The notes below the pieces were generated by a model. It saw only the letters and a list, made by a program, of their open reading frames with translations, did not search any database and was not told the DNA's origin. Below are positions 49,553-61,450 of a stretch of DNA of 64,000 nucleotides, one piece after another. The DNA is from Nilaparvata lugens (lineage: Eukaryota; Arthropoda; Insecta; Hemiptera; Delphacidae). The translations under genes and the position numbers were made by a program. The DNA is taken from the NCBI RefSeq assembly GCF_014356525.2, contig NC_052517.1:5553493-5617492 (forward strand), in the 5' to 3' direction. How positions within the stretch are numbered: the stretch's first letter is position 1; the number at the start of each line of letters is the position of its first letter.

Positions 49553-50705
49553 ATTTTTACTCTAATATTGGCGTATGAAGGAGGCTCCTTTTTCCTTTCA
49601 TATTATCCTTGAAATGAAAAATTTCCGAAAACCTTGTATATAAGTCGACGCGCAATTTAAAAAGGAACATATATGTCATATTTCATGAAAATCTATTACC
49701 GCGTTTCGCCGTAAATGCGCAACATATAAATATATAAACATATAAACATTTAAACATTAAGAGAAATGGCAAACCGTCGACTTGAATCTTAGACCTCACT
49801 TCGTTCGGTCAATAATTATGGTTGCCAAAATGTCATGAAAAGGTTCATGTCTTTGGATCTCTTCAAGGCGTTTGATAGTAGTTTTCACTGAGTTCTCAGT
49901 TTTTAAGACACTACTTATTACTACCATTTATTACTAACTAATAATTACTACTACTATTGATATTATTTATTACTTCTAATATGTGACTATTAGATTTGAT
50001 ATGTGTCCCAGGAACCTGGCCATGGGATGCTCATGTTTCCCAAAATTGTTTCATGTTTATCGATCTCCCCAAGACGCATGATTCTGTTCTTTACTGATGA
50101 GATCCAGCTTCTAGGACACTTATTAGATCTAATGGACCCTTAAATTTGAGAACTCAATGGTTCATTAGATTTTATAATTTTAAAAGGAACCGGGCTTCAG
50201 AGTAATTATGGTTGCCAAAATGTCATTGAAAGATTGCATGGTTTTGGAACTCTCCAAGACGTTAGATATGGGCCCATTGAATAGGTCGAATCTGATTGAT
50301 TGATTGATTGATTGAGTACTTTATTTATGTAGATTACAATATATACTGGCTTATACACTTATATACAATAGCTTACAATACAGCAAAATTATAGATGAAT
50401 TTACATAATATAGACTAAGAAAATAATTATTGAACTGTATATGATATGAAAAAGCAATTTGTAATATAATAACTATCGATAATAATCATATTGTTATGCA
50501 TCTACATAAATTGGCGGAGCTTTGGACATATCAATGTCCATTCTTTGGGAAGAATATTAAAAATATCCTCCCCACTAACTCTCTACCAAAAAAAATCTGA
50601 CAGATGGGTTTAAACGAACAGCTGATCTATCTCCGTTTAAACCAAGATTGTTCATAATAAGGGCCCGATTAAACGATTTAATCTCAGTTTAAACTGAGAT
50701 TGATA
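49553..50705. repeat. Second copy of the family C fragment and 48264-48691 block
   Basis: 49553-49813 repeats 48011-48263, and 49975-50705 repeats 48264-48691 with a 304-bp insertion at 50294-50597. Confidence 0.82.
50294..50597 (-). mobile_element. LINE 3' tail insertion with 7-bp target duplication
   Basis: Starts with a ttgattgattgattg run and ends ctctctaccaaaaaa. It is flanked by aatctga on both sides; the uninterrupted copy near 48590 reads aatctgacagatggg. Confidence 0.85.
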
Positions 50706-51505
50706 ATTTTTTGAGACGTTCTAGTTCAGTGCAAGCTAATCACGTGAGCATAAAATTCAACTAGAAAATAAAACATAGATAACCACTCGGCCTTGAGATC
50801 TTGTAGTATTATCAACAAATCTCAACAGTGTAGTGAGGTCCACGTTATAATGGCAGTGTTTGATTAGCAATGGTATTTCTATCCTTGTCTATAATTCAAC
50901 AAAGCAGACAGCGCTATATCTTTCTCGCTGTGCTCTGTTGCCAGATCGTCTTCTAACAATGTAGAATTGATAATTGATTAACAAAATATTTCATCTTAAT
51001 TATGAAATTATCGAAAAACATAATTTCTTGCTTAATAAAATATAATTTACAGATGGAATAAATAGAGAATGCATTTATTCAAATTCTAATATTAATATAT
51101 TATTATTATAATATATAAAATATTTCATCTTAATATGAAATTATCGAAAAACATAATTTCTTGCTTAATAAAATATAATTTACAGATGGAATAAATAGAG
51201 AATGCATTTATTCAAATTCTAATAATTAATATATTATTATAATATATAAAATATTTCATCTTAATTATGAAATTATCGAAAAACATAATTCTTGCTTAAT
51301 AAAATATAATTTACAGATGGAATAAATAGAGAATGCATTTATTCAAATTCTAATAATAATATATTATTATATAATATATAAAAATTTCATCTTAATTATG
51401 AAATTATCGAAAAACATAATTTCTTGCTTAATAAAATATAATTTACAGATGGAATAAATAGAGAATGCATTTATTCAAATTCTAATAATAATATATTATT
51501 ATTAT

Positions 51506-51962
51506 TTAACGAAAATCCTAAATAAATGCTGTACATCACCCCGAAGACTTCTGCTAATGCAGACATTGACAACAGGGTTAACAGCTAGATGGAAATTCGA
51601 TGAGAACTACTATCCAAAAATTAGTTGCCAGCCCGGGAATTGAACCCGGTACCTCCCAATTGCTAGTCAGGAATGCTTACCCTTACACCAAACTGACAAT
51701 CTCTGGATAGCAGCGCTCATTTTATACGAAGCCATAGCGGCCAACCAGATAAAGATGGAATTAAATAGAGAATGCATTTATTCAAATGCTAATTAATATA
51801 TAATTATCATTTAACGAAAATCCTAAATAAATGCTGTACATCGAGTAGGTCGATGAGTAGTTCTCATCGAATTTCCATCTAGCTGTTAACCCTGTTGTCA
51901 ATGTCTGCAGTAGCAGAGGTCTTCGGGGTGATTTACAGCATTTATTTAGGAATTTCGTTAAA
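51506..51962. mobile_element. TIR element with tRNA-like core
   Basis: Arms of about 110 bp start ttaacgaaaatcctaaataa and close with the inverse. Same family as 43886-45028. Confidence 0.8.
51626..51698 (-). ncRNA. tRNA-like sequence (element core, probably not a working tRNA)
   Basis: Minus strand reads TGTCAGTTTGGTGTAAGGGT, then CCGGGTTCAATTCCCGG, then CTGGCA. The T arm is perfect and the acceptor ends pair (TGTCAG with CTGGCA, one wobble). The anticodon arm is poor. It lies inside a repeated TIR element, so I read it as a tRNA-derived promoter or SINE core. Confidence 0.55.
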
Positions 51963-52456
51963 TAATAATAATATAAAATATAATTGATTATTTTAAACGA
52001 GAATGAACAGTTGATATTACATCAATAAACCTGTATCAGCTACCGTCTATAGAAGGCATTGAAAAGACAGAGGATCGGCAACGTTGTTCTCCTATCTTTC
52101 TCCACTGCCATTATAACGTGAACCTCACAATGTGATCACTGAAATTTTCAGACTCAATAGTAGAAACATTGAGAGTATCGTTGACACAAAAACCTACAAA
52201 AAATTGAAAATTGATAACAAATCAACCATTCAATTTGGAATAATCATTGTTAAACATTCACGATACTATGGGGGTCATAAGAGGTCATTTTTATACGTTC
52301 TCTGATAATAAATGTACCGTATATTACACGCATATTGAATTGTAAAATCTGAATTCATCAGACAGACTAATTAAGACAGATAATTCATAATATTGGGGCA
52401 CCGAGCTTCGCTCGTTATTTATTTATAAACTATTGATAAACAGAACACAATTCTTC

Positions 52457-52652
52457 AAAATGATCGGGGAAGGACCAACAGGCACAGCCCAAAACTGTAT
52501 CTTCCCCAAATTTTCATTTATACACTGTAAATAGTCCAGAAAGAAGATTATGTTCCATACACTTGAATTCAGGTTTTCAATTTTCAGTCCAAACATTTAA
52601 AAACAAAAAAGTTCTAATTTAGATTATTTACAAACCAAATTGAATAACAAAA
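52457..52652. repeat. 200-bp direct repeat, left copy flanking family B copy 11
   Basis: Begins aaatgatcggggaaggacca and ends caaaccaaattgaataacaa. The right copy is 53484-53684, a few percent diverged. Confidence 0.88.
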
Positions 52653-52654
52653 AA

Positions 52655-53482
52655 TCTGGTGTGGCGCACTCACACAATTTTCCTTGCCGATATGAAAATT
52701 GATCACCTGACGCTAGTGTTCTCGCGCATCTCAAGTCTACTATTCAAAGATTTGAGCCAGCTGGTGATAGGTCAATAACGCTGGATACACACTAGATCTG
52801 CTATCTCTGCGTAGTGAATGATTAAAAAGAACCAACAGTTGCCAACAGTTTGCAATTTAATAATCACATTTTCTCGAGTATCAAGCTTATTTTCAATTTT
52901 AGGTGGAAATGTTACTGGACATTAATTGTAGAGATTTTCATGCTCAATCGATTCTCCTAGAAATTGTTTGTTTAAATTATATCTGAGACCTGAAAATTGG
53001 AAATCTAAAATCAAACTTTGCATAGAAGGGGCGGGGCTCCTGAAATTTTTACAGATATAGGACTTGTGGCAGTTGATAGAGCTTATCAATGACTATTTTA
53101 GGTATAAATTTGGTCAAAATCGTTGGAGCCATTTCCGAGAAAATCGCGAAAAACCCTGTTTTTGACAACATTTTCGCCAATTTAGCCGCCATCTTGTATT
53201 GCATTTGATCGATATTGTTCGTGTCGGATCCTTACAGTGTAAGGACCTTAAGTTCCAAATTTCAAGTCATTCCGTTAATTGGGAGATGAGATATCGTGTA
53301 CACAGACGCACATACACTCATACACACACACACACACACACACACATACAGACCAATACCAAAAAAACACTTTTTTGGACTCAGGGGACCTTGAAACGTA
53401 TAGAAATTTAGAGATTGGGGTACCTTAATTTTTTCGGAAAGCAATACTTTCCTTACCTATGGTAATAGGGCAAGGAAAGTAA
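52655..53482 (+). mobile_element. Family B element copy 11
   Basis: Begins tctggtgtggcgcactcaca and ends ggtaatagggcaaggaaagt, with a CA tract at about 53322-53347. Confidence 0.92.
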
Positions 53483-53483
53483 A

Positions 53484-53684
53484 ATGATCGGGGAAGGACT
53501 AACAGGCACAGCCCAAAACTGTTTCTTCCCCGAATTTTGATTAATTTATACACTGTAAATAGTCCAGAAAGTAGATTATGTTCCATACACTTGAATTCAG
53601 GTTCAATTTCAGTTCAAACATTTAAAAACAAAAAAGTTCTAATTTAGATTATTTACAAACCAAATTGAATAACAAAATAACAAT
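53484..53684. repeat. 200-bp direct repeat, right copy
   Basis: Begins atgatcggggaaggactaac and ends caaaccaaattgaataacaa; see 52457-52652. Confidence 0.88.
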
Positions 53685-53794
53685 CACTAATCACTTGAAA
53701 TTGTCAAATAATGAATAACTTATGATATACTCTAGTTTGGAATTATTATCATGTCAACAAATCAGATTATTTTGATCAAGTCGATTAAAATTTC

Positions 53795-54260
53795 TATAGT
53801 GAGGTCCACGTTATAATGGCAGTGGATAAAGATAGGAGAATACGCGATGCCGATTCTCTGCATTAATTAATTATATTTCTACACTGTCAAAAACATAATT
53901 GGCATCGTTGTGGACCTAGAAAAGGATATTACCACCGGCTTTATCGAATGATAGACAAGAATAGCAAAGAACAAGCAAAAAATAAGGAGAAAGAGGAGAT
54001 TAAAAAGTAGAAGGAAAAGGTATAGATGATGAAAAAGAAGAAGATTTAAAGAAGAAAACAGGAAAAGACGTAGAAGAAGAAAAAGAGAAGAAAACAGAAT
54101 AGGACGAAGAAGAAGAAATAGGAGAAGACAGTAAGTTATATAAGACATACTAGAAGAAGACAAAAATCTGATAATATTTGCCAAAATATTTCATCATTCA
54201 TAACAATAACATTGAGAGAAAAATTAATGATCTTGAATTAATTAGTAGGCTTATTATTTT
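53795..54260 (-). mobile_element. Family A end joined to a purine-rich arm
   Basis: Starts tatagtgaggtccacgttat, then from about 53965 becomes agaagaag-rich and runs to gattttt-type and aattaattagtaggcttatt sequence. It is an inverted match to 55202-55500 and 60935-61250. Confidence 0.75.
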
Positions 54261-54478
54261 TAGTGAGGTCCACGTTATAATGGCAGTGGATAAAGATAGG
54301 AGAATAGCGATGCCGATTCTCTGCATCAATTAATTTTATTTCTACACAGTCGAAGAGTTTAATTGGCATGGTTGTGGACCTAGAAAAGGATAGTACCACC
54401 GGCTTTGTCGAATGATAGACAAGGATAGCAAAACCAAAGTTGATCAAATACTGTCATTATAACGTGGACCTCACTATA
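54261..54478. mobile_element. Family A MITE, short intact form (218 bp)
   Basis: Ends tagtgaggtccacgttataa and ttataacgtggacctcacta. Related to the short copies at 54983-55201 and 60714-60932. Confidence 0.9.
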
Positions 54479-54479
54479 G

Positions 54480-54825
54480 ATAATATTTCTCGCTGATTGA
54501 TCACACAGCTGGAAATAATTCTGTTTCTCTCCCACACGCATCTTCTGTTTCGACAGACGCGAAATTATCATCTGTTTTTCGAAGGATGAATAATTGTTAT
54601 ACTTTTCATGTTCTTTAGCGAGTTTTCCCAGGGATGAGACCTAGTGCAATCGAATTTTTGTTCGTTTCGTTTATTTTAGAATGTTCCAAATTTCGTGAAA
54701 ATCGTTAGAGCCGTTTTCCAGATCCGTTGGACATAAATAACCAGATATAAATAAATATAACAAACCAAATAAAAAAATATAAACAGATATACAGAAATCG
54801 CTCGCTTAATATAAATATAGGATTT
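54480..54825. mobile_element. Dispersed repeat, second copy of 39198-39545
   Basis: Shares gcgagttttcccagggatga and gttagagccgtttt-type sequence; ends in ataaataa runs. Confidence 0.6.
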
Positions 54826-54982
54826 AAAATTCAATGTGTAAGATACTGTAGCGACAATTGTATTATCATAAATTGAATTTTGAGAAAGAAAATACAAACA
54901 CAAACTGTTTGGGAAAACTGTATATCTATATATATACATAATGTACTGAAGATAATGGGGTCAATATTCTAATCGTTATCTA

Positions 54983-55201
54983 TATAGTAAGGTCCAAGTT
55001 ATAATGACAGTATTTGATCAACTTTGGTTTTGCTATCCTTGTCAATCTTTCAACATAATCGGTGGTACTATCCTTTTCTAGATCCACAAAAATGCAAATT
55101 ATGTTTTTGACAGTGTAGAAATATAATTAATTAATGCAGAGAATCGGCATCGCTATTCTTCTATCTTTATCCACTGCCATTATAACGTGGACCTCACTAT
55201 A
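54983..55201. mobile_element. Family A MITE, short form
   Basis: Ends tatagtaaggtccaagttat and ttataacgtggacctcacta. Confidence 0.9.
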
Positions 55202-57670
55202 GATAATAAGCCTACTAATTAATTCAAGATCATTTTTTCTCAATGTTTTTGTTATGAATGATGAAATATTTTGGCAAATATTATCAGATTTTTGTCTTCT
55301 TCTAGTATTTCTTCTATAACTTACTGTCTTCTCCTATTTCTTCTTCTTCGTCCTATTCTGTTTTCTTCTCTTTTTCTTCTTCTACGTCTTTTCCTGTTTT
55401 CTTCTTTAAATCTTCTTCTTTTTCATCATCTATACCTTTTCCTTCTACTTTTTTCTCTCCTCTTTCTTCTTACTTTTAGCTTGTTCTTCGTCATCTGTAG
55501 ACTACCTTTTTTCTTCCACTTTTTTCTCCCCTCCTTCTCCTTATTTTCACCTTCTTCTTCTTCTTCATCTTCCTCTCTTCTTCTTCTACGTCTTCTTGTT
55601 TTTCTTTATTCTCTTTTCATCTCAGATTTTTGTCTACTTCTAGTATTTCTTCTATAACTTACTGTATTCTCCTATTTCTTATTCTGTTTTCTTCTCTTTT
55701 TCTTCTTCATCATCTATACCTTTTTTCTTCTACTTCTTTTTCTCCCCTCCTTCTCCTTATTTTCACTTTCTTCTCCTTTTCTCCTTCTTCTTCTTCCTCT
55801 CAGTTGTTTTGTTTTTCTTCATTTTCTTTTCATCTCATTCTTTTTCTTCTTCGTCTTATCCAGTTTTCTTCTTTACGTCTTCTTCTCATCTTCATCTTAA
55901 TTTTCATCTTCTTCTTTTCGCTTCTTCTTCTTAATAATAAGAATTAGTCATCTTCATCTTCTTATTTTTCTTCTTATACTCGCTTTTCTTTCTTCTTCTT
56001 CGTCTTCTTCTTCTTCTTCTTCATCTACTACTTCTTCATCATCTATACCTTTTTTCTTCTACTTCTTTTTCTCCCCTCCTTCTCCTTATTTTCACCTTCT
56101 TCTTCTTCTTCATCTTCCTCTCTTCTTCTTCTACGTCTTCTTGTTTTTCTTTATTCTCTTTTCATCTCAGATTTTTGTCTACTTCTAGTATTTCTTCTAT
56201 AACTTACTGTATTCTCCTATTTCTTATTCTGTTTTCTTCTCTTTTTCTTCTTCATCATCTATACCTTTTTTCTTCTACTTCTTTTTCTCCCCTCCTTCTC
56301 CTTATTTTCACTTTCTTCTCCTTTTCTCCTTCTTCTTCTTCCTCTCAGTTGTTTTGTTTTTCTTCATTTTCTTTTCATCTCATTCTTTTTCTTCTTCGTC
56401 TTATCCAGTTTTCTTCTTTACGTCTTCTTCTCATCTTCATCTTAATTTTCATCTTCTTCTTTTCGCTTCTTCTTCTTAATAATAAGAATTAGTCATCTTC
56501 ATCTTCTTATTTTTCTTCTTATACTCGCTTTTCTTTCTTCTTCTTCGTCTTCTTCTTCTTCTTCTTCATCTACTACTTCTTCATCATCTACTACTACTAC
56601 TACTACTAATAATAATTCTTCTCCTCCTTCTTCTTGTTCTTCTTCTTCCTCTTCTTCTTCTTCTTTGTCAACTCCTGTATTCTTCTTTGCATCCTCCTCT
56701 CCATCTTCTCATTTTCATTTTCCTTCTACTTCTTTTCGCTTCATCTTCCACCTCCTCTCTTGCTTGTCTCTCTTCTCCCACCTCCTTCTGAGGTGACTAT
56801 AGGCAGTTTAACGTCATACCCAGGACAATAATATTTTTATCTCCTCTGAAGGAGAAACTGAGATTTATGTTATAAAGTCAGCACTTAATAAACATTAGTT
56901 ACCCTCCTCTTCTTCCTCCTCCCCATCCTCTTCGACCTCCTCCTCCTCCTCATCCTGATCCTCCTCCTCTTCCTCCTCCACCACCCCCTCCTACTCTTCT
57001 TACTCCTCCACCCACTCCTCCTCCTAATCATCTCTATTCTCCTCCTGCTCCTAATCCTTCTTATTTTTCTCCTTATTCTCGTCCTCCTTATTTTTTCCTC
57101 CTCCTTCTTCCTCCTAATCCTCCTCCTCTTCATCCTCCACCACCCCCTCCTACTCTTCTTACTCCTCCACCCCCTCCTCCTCCTAATCATCTCTATTCTC
57201 CTTCTGCTCCTAATCCTTCTGCTCCTAATCCTTCTGCTCCTAATCCTTCTTATTTTTCTCCTTATTCTCGTCCTTCTTATTTTTTCCTCCTCCTTCTTCC
57301 TCCTAATCCTCCTCCTCTTCATCCTCTACCACCCCCTCCTACTCTTCTTACTCCTCCACCCACTCCTCCTCCTAATCATCTCTATTCTCCTCCTGCTCCT
57401 AATCCTTCTTATTTTTCTCCTTATTCTCGTCCTTCTTATTTTTTCCTCCTCCTTCTTCCTCCTAATCCTCCTCCTCTTCATCCTCCACCACCCCCTCCTA
57501 CTCTTCTTACTCCTCCACCCCCTCCTCTTCCTAATCATCTCTATTTTCCTCCTGCTCCCAATCCTTCTTATTTTTCTCCTCATCCTCTAACTCCTTATTT
57601 TCCCCATCCTCCTCCTCGACCTCCTCCTAATCCTCTTCATTTTCCTCCTCCTCGTCGTCTTCTCTCTCTA
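55202..57670. repeat. Long polypyrimidine tract (TTC/CCT-rich) with internal duplications
   Basis: Nearly all C and T on the plus strand. It includes a perfect-looking tandem copy of about 520 bp at a 545-bp period (about 55526-56045 and 56071-56590) and, from about 56975 to 57590, three to four units of 150-190 bp with ccaccaccccctcctactct. Long Leu/Ser/Phe frames on plus and Arg/Lys frames on minus follow from base composition and are not genes. Confidence 0.88.
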
Positions 57671-57808
57671 AATTCATGACTATTCTTACACTTCTTCATC
57701 TTCGTCTTATTTTACTCTCCATTCTCATCATTGTTAATTATTCTTCTAGTAAGCTTGAAAGATCAGGCTACATAGCCGTGTTTAATGATAGAATGAAACT
57801 AGTGATTT

Positions 57809-58607
57809 TTACTTTGCTTGCCCTATTACCATAGGTAAGGAAAGTATTGCTTTCCGAAAAAAATTAAGGTACCCCAATTTCTATACGTTTCAAGGTCCTC
57901 TGAGTGCAAAAAAGTGGTTTTTGGGTATTGGTCTGTATGAGTGTATGTGCGTCTGTGTACACGATATCTCATCTCCCAATTAACGGAATGACTTGAAATT
58001 TGGAACGTAAGGTCCTTACAATATAAGGATCCGACACGAACAATTTCGATCAAATGCAATTCAAGATGGCGGCTAAAATGGCGAAAATGTTGCCAAAAAC
58101 AAGGTTTTTCGCGATTTTCTCGAAAACGGCTCCAACAATTTTGATTAAAGTTATGCCTGAAATGTTCATCGATAAGCTCTATCAACTGCCACAAGTCCTA
58201 TATCTGTAAAAATTCCAGGATCTCCGCCCCATCTATGCAAAGGTTGAGTTTAGATTCTCAAATTATAAGGCTTCAGATACAATTTAAACAAAAACATTCG
58301 AGTGGAAAAGATTGAGCATGAGAATCTCTACAATTAATGTTCAGTAACATTTTCACCTAAAATTTAAAATAAGCTCGAAATTCGAGAAAATGTTATTATT
58401 TCAATTGCAAACTGTTGGCAACTGTTGATTCTATTAAATCATTCACTACATGGAGAGATAGCAGACCTCGTGTGTCTCCAGCGTTATTGTCCTGTCACCA
58501 GCTGGCTTAAATCTTTGAATAGTAGACTTGAGATGCGCGGGAACACTAGCGTCAGTTGATCAATTTTCATAACGGCAAGGAAAGTTGTGTGAGTGCGCCA
58601 CAACAGA
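57809..58607 (-). mobile_element. Family B element copy 12
   Basis: Begins ttactttgcttgccctatta and ends agtgcgccacaacaga. It lacks the GT tract apart from gtatgagtgtatgtgcg. Same position relative to flanks as copy 13. Confidence 0.9.
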
Positions 58608-58829
58608 TTTTTAAATTTGATTTGAAAAGGTGAAATCATTTTTTTTAGCATGTAGTGGGCTGAATGGATTGACTCTGAATGCCTGTTTGAGTAATTTGAA
58701 TAAAATTTCAAAGACCATAAACCAAAGAAAAAACGTGAAAAAAAAGTTTTATCACCGTAAATTTAGTGTCTTCAACCTTGGAAAAGAATTTTGCTCTGAC
58801 TTGTTTGATAATCTTTTTCTTGTTTTCTT

Positions 58830-59900
58830 CTTCTCCTAGCTTCTTCTTCTTCTTTTTCTTTTCTTCTCCTTCTTCTTTTTCTTCTATCCCTTCGAACTTG
58901 GTATTCTATACGTCTTCTTAACGATGGGTCGCCAATTTCAAATCAACAATAAATGGTATTTCGATTTGGGTATGGTATTTTCCATCTTCTTCTTCTTCTT
59001 CTATCTTCTTCTTTTCCATCTTCTTCTTCTTCTTCTTCTTCTTCTTCTCCTTCTATCTTCTTCTATCTTCTTCTTCTTCTATGTTATTTTCCATCTTCTT
59101 CTTCTTCTCCTTCTATCTTCTTCTTCTTTTCCATCTTCTCCTTCTATCTTCTTCTTCTTCTTCTATGTTATTCTCCATCTTCTTCTTCTTCTCCTTCTAT
59201 CTTCTTCTTCTTCTTCTATGTTATTCTCCATCTTCTTCTTCTTCTCCTTCTATCTTCTTCTTCACCTTCTATCTTCTATCTTCTTCTTCTTCTTCTTCAT
59301 CTTCATCATCTTCTACTTCTTCTTCTTCTTCTTCATCTTCATCATCTTCTTCTTCTTCTTTTGTCTTCTTCTTTTTAATCTTCTACTCCTTCTTCTTCTT
59401 CTCTTGTCTTCTTCTTTTTAATCTTCTACTCCTTCTTCTTCTTCTCTTGTCTTCTTCTTTTTAATCTTCATCATATTCTTCTTCTTCTCTTGTTTTCTTC
59501 TTTTTAATCTTCATCATATTCTTCTTCTTCTCTTGTCTTCTTCTTTTTAATCTTCATCATATTCTTCTTCTTCTCTTGTCTTCTTCTTTTTAATCTTCAT
59601 CATATTCTTCTTCTTCTCTTGTTTTCTTCTTTTTAATCTTCATCATATTCTTCTTCTTCTCTTGTTTTCTTCTTTTTAATCTTCATCATATTCTTCTTCT
59701 TCTCCTGTCTTCTTCTTTTTAATCTTCTACTTCTTCTTCTTTTGTCTTCTTCTTTTTAATCTTCTACTCCTTCTTCTTCTTCTCTTGTCTTCTTCTTTTT
59801 AATCTTCATCATATTCTTCTTCTTCTCTTGTTTTCTTCTTTTTAATCTTCATCATATTCTTCTTCTTCTCTTGTCTTCTTCTTTTTAATCTTCTTCTTCA
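58830..59900. repeat. Polypyrimidine tract with a 43-44-bp tandem repeat
   Basis: 59360-59890 is a tandem array of cttcttctttttaatcttca units spaced 43-44 bp; upstream is irregular cttctt. The frames here are low-complexity. Confidence 0.9.
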
Positions 59901-60065
59901 ATAGAAAATTGTAGTTTTCTATCAGGTCTAAAACTTTCTTGAATACTCGAATGCAGAGAACATTTTTAGTATAACTAAACAGTTATATTAGTATTATATT
60001 ATATTAGTATTATAGTTATATTAGTATTAGATATATTTAGTATTAATTCACATTTTGAACTTAAG

Positions 60066-60670
60066 GGTATGCAAAGGCTAAAAATAAACATTCTACTCGT
60101 GATATTTTTCAAAGTTTATCGATTTGTATAATATCAAGCTATCAAAATGAAAAAGTTTTCTCAGGAAAACATTTTTTTCCGATCATCACTTTTTGAGATA
60201 TGAGCGCCTGAAGTTTGAATTTTTGAGACAGAACATTTCAAATTCGGTACGATACAAATCCATGAGATTTATAGGATGGTATTGTTGATCTAGTAAAACA
60301 AAAATTTTCTGAAAATATCAATTTTCGAAAAAGTTATTCAATTTACCAAAAATAACTCAACAAAAGGTTATTTTTAGTAAATTGAATAACTATCTTAAAA
60401 ATGGATATTTTCAGAAAATTTTTGTTTTACTAGATCAACAATACCATGAAGAATCCATCCTCTAAATCTCATGGATTCATATCTTACCGAATTTGAAACG
60501 TTCTGTCCCAAAAATTCAAACTTCAGGCGCTCATATCTCAAAAAGTAATGATCGGAAAAAATGTTTTCCTGAGAAAACTTTTTCATTTTGATAGCTTGAT
60601 GATATTTTACAAAACGATAAACTTTGAAAAATATCACGAGTAGAAAGTTTATTTTTAGCCTTTGCACAGC
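60066..60670. repeat. Large palindrome, about 600 bp
   Basis: Arms of about 290 bp: tgcaaaggctaaaaataaac... and the inverse ...tttatttttagcctttgca, centred near 60360 (aataactcaacaaaaggtta). The 92-codon minus frame lies across the right arm and is not convincing as a gene. Confidence 0.9.
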
Positions 60671-60713
60671 CATAATAAACTACCGTAGGTACTAGAATAT
60701 TTTTAATCTCAAT

Positions 60714-60932
60714 TATAGTGAGGTCCACGTTATAATGACAGTATTTGTTCAACTTTGGTTTTGCTATCCTTGTCTATCATTCGCCAAAGCCGGTGGTAAT
60801 ATCCTTTTCTAGGTCCACAACGATGCCAATTATGTTTTTGACAGTGTAGAAATATAATTAATTAATGCAGAGAATCGGCATAGCTATTCTCCTATCTTTA
60901 TCCACTGCCATTATAACGTGGACCTCACTATA
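60714..60932. mobile_element. Family A MITE, short form
   Basis: Ends tatagtgaggtccacgttat and ttataacgtggacctcacta. Confidence 0.9.
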
Positions 60933-61224
60933 GATAATAAGCCTACTAATTAATTCAAGATCATTAATTTTTCTCTCAATGTTTTTGTTAAGAATGATGA
61001 AATATTTTGACAAATATTATCAGATTTTTGTCTTCTTCTAGTATTTCTTCTATAACTTACTGTCTTCTCCTATTTCTTCTTCTTCGTTCTATTCTGTTTT
61101 CTTCTCTTTTTCTTCTTCTACGTCTTTTCCTGTTTTCTTCTTTGAATCTTCTTCTTTTTCATCATCTATACCTTTTCCTTCTACTTTTTAATCTCCTCTT
61201 TCTCCTTATTTTTTGCATGTTCTT

Positions 61225-61395
61225 CGCTATCCTTGTCTATCATTCGACAAAGCCGGTGGTAATATCCTTTTCTAGGTCCACAACGATGCCAATTATGTTT
61301 TTGACAGTGTAGAAATATAATTAATTAATGCAGAGAATCGGCATAGCTATTCTCCTATCTTTATCCACTGCCATTATAAAGTGGTCCTCACTATA
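61225..61395. mobile_element. Family A MITE, right part
   Basis: Begins inside the element (gctatccttgtctatcattc) directly after a polypyrimidine stretch and ends ttataaagtggtcctcacta. Confidence 0.82.
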
Positions 61396-61450
61396 TGAAA
61401 ATTTATTATTCATTCATGAGAAGATACTTTTTCTTGGTGAATATAATACA

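Larger units (their letters stand above)
50830..52129. mobile_element. Family A element enlarged by tandem repeats and a nested TIR element
   Basis: Ends tagtgaggtccacgttataa and ttataacgtgaacctcac. 50983-51500 holds four units of about 130 bp (tttacagatggaataaatag). 51506-51962 is a second element with a tRNA-like core. Removing both leaves the sequence of the 22731-23094 copy. Confidence 0.82.

Noticed and set aside
55271..59464. Long Leu/Ser/Phe-rich plus frames and Arg/Lys-rich minus frames up to 165 codons
   Set aside because: They are translations of polypyrimidine sequence open in several frames at once; the same holds for 62412-62756 and 46690-46944.
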